From Hippopus hippopus (taxonomy: Eukaryota > Mollusca > Bivalvia > Cardiida > Cardiidae), in assembly GCA_946811185.2 (NCBI GenBank), contig OX328099.1, forward strand, positions 38,489,299 to 38,553,298: a stretch of 64,000 nt of DNA, in the 5' to 3' direction. The notes under the pieces were generated by a model, which searched no databases, was not told the DNA's origin, and saw only the letters and a program-made list of their open reading frames with translations. The stretch's first letter is position 1. Every line of letters starts with the position of its first letter. Shown here piece by piece: positions 45,034 through 55,400 of the stretch. The translations under genes and the position numbers were made by a program.

Positions 45034-45284
45034 ATAATTATAACTTGATTAAAACATTTATAGCCACCTGTGGATGACGTTTTGTTTTTTCTTGTTTTTC
45101 AGCGGACCATCCTTTTAAATATGGTAGCTAAAGAAGGAAACACTCGTTACTTTTTTTTTCCTTTCCCCACATTACTTTCGTTTTTACTGACGAATCAGAC
45201 TGCAAGTTATGTTAATCACCGCTCCTTTTTTTTTATCTAGGATTTTTTCAAAGTCGTCTGCTACAGATCTGTTTCAGAAGGTAA

Positions 45285-45395
45285 AGTGTAACTCTTTTAC
45301 AGTTAACAAATTTTTAGACTCGTCCAAATTGAAAGAACTTGAGACGACAAATTAAAAGTGGCTCAAATTATTATTTCTATCTGTGAAAATAAATT
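45285..45395 (+). repeat. Family A MITE left-end fragment
   Basis: ACTCTTTTACAGTTAACAAA, then TTTTTAGACTCGTCCAAATTGAAAG and GACGACAAATTAAAAGTGGC. Truncated before the hairpin. Confidence 0.55.
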
Positions 45396-45593
45396 TTTTT
45401 TTTTGAGAAAAGATTTGATAAGTTTACACTGAAATATTATTCGATATGAAGCCTACAGACTAGGTAATCTTCGGTAATAATCTTTTAATTCAGTTACTTT
45501 GTCTTCAGAATATGTCGTGAACTTGTTAAACTCTTCGCATTTGTTTAAAAGTCTTTTAAAGCAAGCAATAGGTGAAAAGTTATAACTCAAAGA

Positions 45594-45731
45594 ATGGAGG
45601 TGATACAAGTTCTCTTGCTGACCAGCATAGCGATTTCTTGTCACACAGCAACTAACTACAATGCAGTAAAATCAGACTATGAGACCTTCTTGACAGCCTA
45701 CGAGGTATGTGTAAATCTTCTCTTTTTTTGA

Positions 45732-45773
<42 letters not shown>

Positions 45774-48700
45774 TTCTCTGGTTAGTTTTTTTACTTTGAT
45801 ACATTTAATTATATATACTGTATTATGTTACAGTACATTCTGAATTCAATGTACTTACAGGTATGTGCTCAATATTGTAGGCTTTATGACACTTTTTCTT
45901 TACATCTATTCCTATTTGTCTGTTTAAATGTCTATTTTTTCCTCCATTTGCTTTTTTTAAACTGTTAACTAGAATCAAACTTTGTTCACTTTGAAGACGA
46001 CAAATAAGATGTGACTCAAAACATGGGATTTGTCTTTGAAAGGGTAAAAATAATTGTAGAAAAAGGAGAAAATGCTGATCACCACCACTTTCTTTTTTTC
46101 CCACGATATTTTCAGAAGCCTTCTTTATCAGGGTCCTTTAAACGCAGGATCGTTTGCAAAAATATTCATAGAATAACATTCTGTTCGGCTTTAATTATTC
46201 AAATATTTTTGTATTCAGTAATGTTCATCTCTATAACAGAATTTCACGGGCATAGTGGCTACCTATACTGTCCATCTTTTCAGTATTATACTCCAACACT
46301 TTCATAGGATTTCTACACATCTTTCACAGGTAATCAGTTCAAAGCTGTAGTGCTATATAGACTACTCATAACTGTTTTTTCCCTTATCATACTTGTTTAT
46401 CTAGGATACTGCAAGTTCTGGAAAATCTATCAGCGCAGACATGATTATTCCTAAAGACACTTCATCTTCACCTTTCGTGGTGTATCTAAGTAAGTAATTG
46501 AGTAAGTCACATAATTCCTTTTTAGTTTAAATGCATCTATTAACCATTTGGCTGCTAAGCACGACTCGTTGACATTTTGCGGACAGTGTAGATCACGATC
46601 AGACTGCACAAAACGTGCAGTCTGATCTTTGATCTACACTGTCCGATATGGAGATATATTTCTCCGAAAAATACCTTTGAAATATATATATATAGCAAAA
46701 CTTGGGTTTGTACTATCAGCTTGAAAGATTCAGTTCACTAATTCAGCAGGATAAGGGTTGAATATTCTCATATGTTTGCAGTGGATATATCTAGTACCAT
46801 CAGAATCAATACCCTGAGCACAGCGACATCCTTGAGCTGTATCTGCCAACTATGGAGTTTATTCAAATCCTCAAGATCTTTCATTCGATATATTTCGAAG
46901 GATTGCCTGATTGGCTAGACCAAGTAGCTTAGCCAATCAGCTATTTTATTACTTGTTACGAACTCAATCGAACGTGAACTCTAGGTTAAAGAAATGTACA
47001 TGTTCGGAATAAATAAATTGCAATGGATGGATTCTGGCAATCTATAAGAATCTCACTCTCACCGTACAATCACTACACATTGCAGACATGGCATTGTATG
47101 CAATCATGGACTTCGAGGTGGCAGAAGGTAAACTCGAACTTGTAGGAAGCGTTTCTATGGAATGGACGGACAACGTAAAGACACTGAAAGGTGTTACGTT
47201 CAGTAGTACGGTAGGAACTATCTTTTTCACGCAAGATCAAATATGGACACCAAACCTTGTGCTGGTAAACTCGGCTGATTCCATCGAAAGTATTGGAGAT
47301 TCAACGTACAAAATTCGTTATAACACGAGGTAGGTCTGGCTTTAATGTAGCTGGCAAACTTTTGATCTTTGTTATCGGCTAGGATCAGTCAATAAGCCCT
47401 TTACCACACAATCCCGAATTTTAAAGACAGCAGCTTTTGAAAACATGGTGGAAAAAGGAGGAAATACTGGTAACAAGTTTTTCTCCATTTCTCACACTGT
47501 TTTCTACCCTTTCAGAGAAAATTCTGATCATTTGAGTCACTTGTCAATTTGCCGTCTGTATTCGCTTTGATTTTGGATGGGTAAACTTTGTCGTTTGATA
47601 AGTATTTAACTCATTTCTGAACAGCCTATTTTAGACATATCCCATGTGTTTAAAATTAAACAAGGACAACCATTTGACGAAAGGAAACAAGTGATTTCTC
47701 CTTTTTCCACATTGTTTCCATTCTGTCATCAAATATGTTTCAGTTTAACCCAAATTTGCCTGTTGTTCAATTTATTACTGCTCTTGTTAGCTCTATCCCG
47801 GAGCAACCTGTATTATGAGTAATTTACAAAGTCGATTTAACAACGTCAAGGGTATGATGATAATCAACATCATTCGTGTAATATTAAAAATTTGTAACGA
47901 GAATGAGTTTTTGTCTGGCTAGAAACCCATTCAAGCAAAAACGATATCGTCAATGTATAAGGAATATCATTACCCACAAGAAACCCATTCCAGCAAAAAA
48001 TGATATTGTCACTGTAAAAAGCGATATCATCATTAGTGATGTTTCTATCTCTAGCGTCACTGTATAGCAATTGATTAATCCTTTACCAAACAATCCTATG
48101 TTTTAACCGACCTGAAGAAGAAAGCTTTTGAAAATATTGTGGAAAAAGGAGAAAACCCTGGTAGCATTTCAGAGAAAAGTCTCATCCTTTTTAGCCACTT
48201 TTGACAGTTCTCGTCTGCATCCGCTTTCATTTTATATGAGTAAATATTGTCGTTTAGCAAAGTGTTGACCCATTTTTGGACAGGTTTCTTTCGACATAGC
48301 CCAATTATCTTAAATTAAACAACGGACAACCGCGTGGAGGAAAGGAAACAAGTAATATCTCCTCTTACACACCGTCTTCCTTTCTGTTAAGTAACAAGTG
48401 TTTTTTTCTTTCATTAGTTCCCGTTGCTTGATTTGTAATAGTCCTGGGTAGGTCTAAAACGGCCTGTCTGTTAATAAATTATGAAGTCGATTGAACAATT
48501 AAGATTAAAAAGATGATCAAATTTATTCATATAATATTAAGAATACAGTATGAGAGATTACTTTTTAAGCGGCTAGAAACCAACCGAACAAAAGTAATGT
48601 CATCACTATAAAATGGATATCATTACCAGTTTTTTAATCTTTTAAAACCCATTTGAGCAAAAATGATAATGTCCCTGTTATTACTAGTCATTACTAGTGA

Positions 48701-51359
48701 CGATATCAACTGAATCTTAACTGAAATTCAATTAACGGACAAATTTTTGTAAGTCATGGGAAGGCACATGTATATATTAAGTTGAAATATCAGCTTTGTC
48801 GTGCCTTGATATTCGCCCTCAGACTTCCAAATAAATGATAATAAATTTCAACCTGAAAAAAAGACGAAAACATTGTGATTTTAAGACCTTATTAGCCAAA
48901 CATTATCTCAGCCTAACGGATACAATATCAGAATGCATGTTCTTAGGGTTTGCTAGAAGGAGTAACGTTATCCCTCGACTGGGCCAGGTAGGGGTGTCCT
49001 TTGGCAAACTCTGCAGAGCGTATGTCTATCCTTGACATAACTATTATGCTGTCAAATAAAGCGATTAACGAAACAAAATGACCACACAAATGCACCCCTT
49101 TTGTGGACAACTTTTCTCCATACTATTACCTAATATATAATTTCTATTACACGAATATGTCTTTCGTGTTCCTTGAATTAGTTTGAGGCTGGGTGTGTCT
49201 AAAAGTAGCCTGTATAGAATCAGGGTCTTATCTGGGTCTGTTTTCACCAACCATTCTTAAGAACATCCAAATGGTTAAGCCCATTAGAAATTGTGTAACT
49301 CTCAAAACCTACACTTAGAATGTTCTTGAGAATAGTAGGTGCAAATAGAACCAGATCTAATTATAAAGGTAATGGTTGTACAGACAAGCTTTGGACACAT
49401 ATCAACTATTCAAAAAAAGCCTAAATTGCAGACTTGTCCATATAGCATTCATTTCCAGACTACAAACAAAACGTTGATCTAATGATTACGTTAATCTTGT
49501 AAGCATAGAAAGCATTTTGGGAAAAGGAGACAATGCTGGTTATCAGCACTTCCTTCATTTCCAACTATCCTTTAAAGACCGTTTTCATCACGGTCGTAAA
49601 CAGATGAGATTGTTTGGTAACGGGCTAAATAAACCATTCATTTTAGAAACAATACACACGTATTACATTTTTACGATTTAGCTCTGGTCTCTGCCAGTGG
49701 AATCCCCGAGCTTTGATTCTGGCGTCATGCACACCTGACGCCACGTATTTCCCGTTCGATGACCAAAAGTGTACCCTGTCCATCAAACCCTGGAAGCAGG
49801 AATCCAGCCTGATTACTTTACAGGTCACCAACAATAAATGGGACACTAGTGACGTGCAGGGAAGCAGCGTTTGGGACCTTGAAGATACAAAATCGTCCAT
49901 ATTTCTCTCTGGAGACATCCATGTAGCCGAGTTTGAAATCACAATCAAAAGAAAGCCTTTGTTCATGGCGATCGTTATCGTACTTCCAATTCTTCTATTA
50001 AGTGTTCTTACAGGATTTTTGTTCTTGCTTCCACCAGCTTCAGGAGAGAGAGTTGGATTTGGAATCACGTGCTTTCTCTCCTTCGTGATTCTTTTACAGA
50101 CTATAATGCAACTTCTACCAGATTCCTCCAATCCAATGTCATTGCTGTGCTATTATGTCATACTTATGCTTACATTGAGTGCAGTTCTCAGCATCGTTAA
50201 TATCTTCTTGCTCCGTTTGTACATGTCTCCTGGCAAAGACGAAGTCCCAAAGGCTTTCATTTACTTCTACAAGGCCATCAAATGTCGCCCTTGTCGTTTC
50301 TGCTACTTCAAGACTAAACAGAAAATAAAGCCACCATGTTCAAGCGCGGTTGATAAAGTGAAGCTGGCCTCTAAGAGTTTTATTACCTTTGCAAGTCGTG
50401 TGCGATGCCCAAATTGTAGAAGGCTAGTTCTTTCTAAGCAAGAGCCGGTAAAGGACAAAGTGAGAAACGAAAAGTTTCAAATAAACAGGTTATTTTCACA
50501 TAGAAATGCATCTGATACGCCAATAACACTGTCGATAAAACCAGACAATTTACTATATCGAGATGGAATGTCTGTTCGATCCAGAAAGCAGGTTTTGTCG
50601 GAAGGTCCCTTTAGTGATCGTAAAAGCAAATTCAAAGTAAAAGCAGAAACCGAGAATTTGAGGCAAAAAAACGGTCTACGAACCACTGGTCTATCTAACG
50701 GACCTCAGCGAGATAACAGCAGCAACTTTGGTATTGATGACGGTGACCTTGCAAGTGCATCCACAGTTGGATCTTTCGAGATGGTTGCTTTTGGCGCTAT
50801 CGTGCACAGAAATTACAATCAAGCGTCATCTAGTTTGCTGCTTGGTGGCAGCGGTACGGATGTTGTAGAAAAGGAACAAACTTCATCTAAAGAATCAAAA
50901 GGCATTCGTAGAGTAAGTTCACTGGTAATTAATGTTGAGGAAGCAAGCCTTGTAAACGACACGTTCGATCGTTCCGGAGCAAAACGAAACAGTGTTTCAG
51001 ATGTGTCTTCTGTCAACCAAACCATTCAAAATCATTCAAGCGCCTCTTCCGGTACTTCCAGTGGCTATGACTCGCTTCCAAGTGCAGGGGTTTCTCAGAG
51101 TCATGATGGTGTGGCAAAAAAACATTCTAGCAGAACACTGGAGAAAGGTGTAGCTGAGTCAGACATTGAAGTTATAAGCGACATAACTGATGATGATGGA
51201 GACGCTGTTGCTGATGATGAAGATGAAATTCTACTAGCTAACCTGACATGGGAATTTGTGGGTCAGGTCCTGGATTATTTTTTTATTTTTACGTTTATTG
51301 CTTTACAGGTGACTTTCACCGTATTTTTCTTAGTGCCTCTTGGAGCTCGATATGCTTAA
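45594..51359 (+). CDS. Nicotinic receptor-like Cys-loop subunit, long loop
   Basis: Predicted cation-channel subunit of 705 residues. Exons are 45594-45704, 46405-46489, 47086-47329 and 49682-51359. Junction phases are 0, 1 and 2, all GT-AG, and the total is exactly 706 codons with TAA. A signal peptide (MEVIQVLLLTSIAISC) opens it. The Cys loop is CTPDATYFPFDDQKC (C163-C177). M1 is about 239-263, G-E-R (E269) precedes M2 with 9' Leu, M3 is about 298-325 and M4 about 673-698. The M3-M4 loop is about 340 residues, longer than in most family members. It starts with cysteine clusters (CRPCRFC and, 40 residues on, CPNC), becomes Ser/Thr-rich and ends very acidic (DDDGDAVADDEDE). No vicinal cysteines occur in loop C. 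Introns carry family A and B MITEs. Confidence 0.92.
45733..45768. repeat. CT microsatellite in receptor intron
   Basis: About 17 CT units just after exon 1 of the long-loop receptor gene. Confidence 0.9.
45965..46160 (+). repeat. MITE family A copy in receptor intron 1
   Basis: TTAACTAGAATCAAACTTTG, then GACGACAAATAAGATGTGAC, the core GAAAAAGGAGAAAATGCTGA and the end CAGGGTCCTTTAAACGCAGG. Confidence 0.7.
46540..46761 (-). repeat. MITE family B copy in receptor intron 2
   Basis: TTAACCATTTGGCTGCTAAG to AGCAGGATAAGGGTTGA. The core CAGACTGCACAAAACGTGCA reads into GTCTGATC. Confidence 0.82.
47393..47609 (-). repeat. MITE family A copy in receptor intron 3
   Basis: AAGCCCTTTACCACACAATC to TTGTCGTTTGATAAGTATTTAA, with a weakened core GTGGAAAAAGGAGGAAATAC. 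Confidence 0.75.
48075..48270 (-). repeat. MITE family A copy in receptor intron 3
   Basis: TTAATCCTTTACCAAACAAT to TTGTCGTTTAGCAAAGTGTTGA. The second hairpin arm is deleted. Confidence 0.65.
49225..49362. repeat. Small inverted-repeat element in intron 3
   Basis: TCTGTTTTCACCAACCATTC..AAGAACATCC and GAATGTTCTTGAGAATAGTA..GCAAATAGAACCAGA are imperfect inverted arms of about 35 bp around a 65-bp loop. Confidence 0.5.
49500..49630 (+). repeat. Partial MITE family A before exon 4
   Basis: Core CATTTTGGGAAAAGGAGACA, the loop TGGTTATCA and the right end CACGGTCGTAAACAGATGAG..GGTAACGGGCTAAA. It ends about 50 bp before the exon 4 acceptor. Confidence 0.6.
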
Positions 51360-51947
51360 CAAGCCTTTATAAACATGTTGACAGAGTTAGCGATTCCACT
51401 ACATCGTAATGCAAGGGTTAAAACTGTGACTCTGAAGAGATAATTGGATGAAACGTGACTATTCTACATTGTCTATTGCCATGTTGATAAGTTTTATGGT
51501 GTAAAACGGGGGAAAAACTTAAAGGAAGGAAAAGGAAACAGTTCGACTTTATTAACTGGACGGAAAGAAAATCATATATAAAACAACATGCTTATCAGCA
51601 AAAACTACACCTTCTGTTAACCTAAACATCAAATGGAGATCTTCTAGCAAACTATTTAAGAAATGAGCCAACAGTTTAGTGAAAGAGTTTCATTTACGAG
51701 AATTGAACAGACACATTTCCGATTGCTGTGAAATTTAATCGTTAGATCCCTCTTTCTCGTCCTTTTGAAAGAAATGTTAAATTAATCTATCAATTTTGAA
51801 TCATTTGCAGTTGACTGAAAAGTGTATACATGTATTAGCGAGTCTGTCTACCCTCTCAAATTAAAATCGTTTTGTTTGAAATGATCTTTATACTTGTGGA
51901 TCTGAATATCAGTCATGGCAATGACTGCTGCTTTACAATTTTGTAAT
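51360..51947 (+). other. 3' flank of the long-loop receptor gene
   Basis: AT-rich, presumably the 3' UTR. No canonical AATAAA was noticed before the family A MITE; one occurs inside that MITE near 52010. Confidence 0.35.
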
Positions 51948-52181
51948 TTAACTCTTTCCAAAAGACAAAATTTTGGACCAGACTAAAATGATAGCGTTTG
52001 CAAACAACAAAATAAATAGCTCAAATGATGATTTCGGTCTTTGACAGGGTAGTAAATATGGTTGGAAAAGGTAAAATGTTGGTCACCAGTTTTTTCTCAC
52101 TTTCCAACAGTGTTTTGAAAAAACTTTTTTGTTTTTGTTTTGAGGATCGTTTAAACTCGGGAATAAGTAGTTAAGGATTAA
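51948..52181 (+). repeat. MITE family A copy
   Basis: TTAACTCTTTCCAAAAGACA to GGGAATAAGTAGTTAAGGATTAA. The core GGTTGGAAAAGGTAAAATGT is diverged. Confidence 0.72.
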
Positions 52182-52425
52182 CTCTTAGACTGCAGGATAA
52201 GGAAATTTTAGTAAAACTTGACAGTACGTTATTGGTCCTAAAAATTTTGTATAGAGCGGCACAAACTGTTTTCACTCGTATGTAGTATTGGCCGCCATAA
52301 GTGATTAATTTCCGAACCCTTTATAGTGCTAGAGTGGAGCACATATATCGTGCATTAGTTTAGAATTTAAATCAAATTTCCCTTTTGGTATCATCGATAA
52401 GAGCTTAGTCCGATGAAAGCATTAT

Positions 52426-55400
52426 TCAGTCGTGCACTACACCTGATAAAAGAGTGCAAAAGTAATAGTTACACTTTCTTGCCGACTTGCACATGATCAC
52501 AAACGCCTTACATTCTTCAACAGTATAACACCTGAAGGCGCAATCAGTCTCGTGAGTAACGTCAACAGTTGCTAGAAGATTGTTTCTCGAGTCGTCCAAT
52601 GAAATTAAGTCTAACATAGGAGGCCAAAGACGTTCAAAAATCGTTGCAGTTTGACCCTCATTCAGCTGAACAAGCTCTTCTGTTATGTTCATGTTACTCG
52701 GAACAAAAAGCATTTCCAGAGCTGCAAAAGTAATGAAAGTAATGATGAAATATCATAAAAAAAAAAATAAGCCAGTGTATGGCATCAAACACAGAAGTAT
52801 GAGGGGTTGTCCCAGAAGTATGTAAGGCTTTTCCCATAACACTTGAATTTGGTAACGTATTATCGTATTTATTATTAATACATGCTACAAATGCCATCAA
52901 AATACAGTGAACGAGTAAAACGTTACAAAGTATTAAACACACAACTAACTGCCTCTTAGCCTGCGTTCCAGTCCGTTTATTTTTTCCTTTTCTATTATTC
53001 GGACGTTACATTGTCAAACATGATGGTAATAATTAGAGAGCGATTAAAAGATAGCTGCCAAAGATCAATAGCAGACCGCGATTAGGAAAGCGTAATACGG
53101 AGTAATTAAGAAATGATAACTTCCTGGCTCATGACAGAAGGTCACTTTGACGTCGCATTGAAATTTGAGCAAAACACCGTTCGAACTAAAAGTTGCTTGT
53201 ATAATAACGGGTTAAAGAGATTGGTACCAGCCGTATATAGTATATTTTAGCGCTTATCCCCCCTTTTTGGTGGAATGTAGAAGGGTCGAATTCAGTTCAT
53301 TCGAGTTCTCAGAACAATACGTTGAGTATATTTTTTCGGGTAAATACACTCACTGGCTTTTCAAACAAAGGAGCAGCGTCTATAAGGCTAACTTTAGACT
53401 ATTAAAGAGAGCTTAAATTTCGGCATGTCACACTTGAGTAAAACCCACTGCATACGGTAATTTCACTAAAGTTTTACCGTAATGTATCATATCTAGTATT
53501 GCACAAGAAAGTACAAGATTGCAGACTTCCATTTATGAGTATCCAACCCACTTTAAACATGCACACGCCATATACACCTTCACCAATCGTTGAACTATTG
53601 CATTATATTAACGCGGACATGTATAAGTTTCAATGTATAAGGTTTAAAGAAAATCGGTTTGTAGCAATGAATACAGCCCTATAGACACTGCCTGTTTGCA
53701 GCAGAAGACTTTAAATACACTCTTATAAAGTATTAATGGATCAAGATTTTCTTAAGTGTCAGACATTAATGTATTTGAAAACATTCTGTCGAAAGAGAGC
53801 AGTTTCTCCTTACATCGCAAAATTTTCCGAAGTTGCATGGTGGAAGATAAAAGAAAATCGACTGAAGGAGGCGTGTTAATGACACTTGATAAGAAATATC
53901 CGACAGCAGATAATGCCAATTTGTCTGTTCTTTCCTAACAAATTAGGCAAATAAGGCAGATGAAGAAAATTTATCCTCACTCACGTTTCTTGCATATAAA
54001 TGCAGGTATCGTCTGCTCACAATCAATAAATGTTATGGCTCGTTCAGATGTGATAATCCCGCACAAATCTATGTCAGGGGCCGGGGTATCTAAAAGTGAC
54101 ATAATATTTTACTTCTTAAAATGCATCATTTTTTTAAACATAATGTGCCTTTCTAAAACTCATGCTGTCAGTGCAGTTCAAGATCAGTCTGCACAAAACG
54201 TGCAGTATGATCTTTGATCTACGCTGTCCGCTTTGCCGGGATATTCAAGAAAATAGTAACCTTGAAATTACCATTATTGGGGGTTTTATTTCTAGAATTA
54301 ATATGTGTCAACATCGCGTTTATTCGGCGACCCAGTGGTTAATGAATATAGAACATATACGGCGTTTAAACTTTATGTTCCTGCAGCAAACAGCCCTATG
54401 CAAATTTTACCGAAAAAGTGAACAGGGGGGGGTCAGAGGTATAAGCGATACGGCGTTAGCCCAGGGGTTCCGAGCTTGAATTGCATGATGGTCGCGGGTC
54501 AATATATGAGCTTTACCACACCATTGTGCGACTGCTAATTAGGTTTCCAGAAAGCAACCGTCTTGAAAACGTGATCGATAAAAGCTGTACACATAGACCT
54601 TGCATCACAATCCAATTGAAGCATCTTTCTAACAAGAATCAGAACTTTGCGTGCAATAAGTGATTTGCTCGGTTTTGTTCAATACTTTTCCCAAGATTCA
54701 AATCGCCATGTCTGTTTATGAAAATATATTCCTAAAGTAATCCGCCAGACCGGGGTTCGATCCGCAGACTAGAAACCTGGGTTTTCGTGGGCGTGTCTTG
54801 AGGTAGACACTTCAGAGCTCTTGGCTGGTACTGGAGAAACCCAGGACACACATCAGTAAGTGAGCTGTCACAGTGATATTACTCGATCAATTGTTGACAG
54901 CGGCTTAAATTACCATTACTTTTTCACTACAGACTATATGGCGACAATTCGATAATTCGATGAGAAATTTGGCAAACACGTTGTTAAGCTACCTGGTCAT
55001 TGTGCAAAACATCCGCGCTCTGGCAAAAGGTTTAATGCATCTCCGTGAAGTATTTTACTAAGTTTGTCAACACATAATTATGTATCCATAGAATCCATTT
55101 TGTCTAACAACCGACTGAATAATGGGATAGACTGTCCTTTGATATGCTGAGAATCGGCTAATAGCCAACAGTATCGACTCATGTCACCCTGCACGGACTG
55201 CACAGGCAGACAAGGGTCGATACATATTGCAAATGCATTAAAGCCCCTTTTCCCAGAACAAGGCTTCAATATAAGGCAGCGGCCGTTTGATTGAGGGTAT
55301 TAGCAATCACAGTTGCAACTTTTTTTGGTAAAAAAGCATGTTCGTTCCAGGATAGATTCGAAATTGCCCATATATTCGAATCACCAGGGATGCAGTAGAG

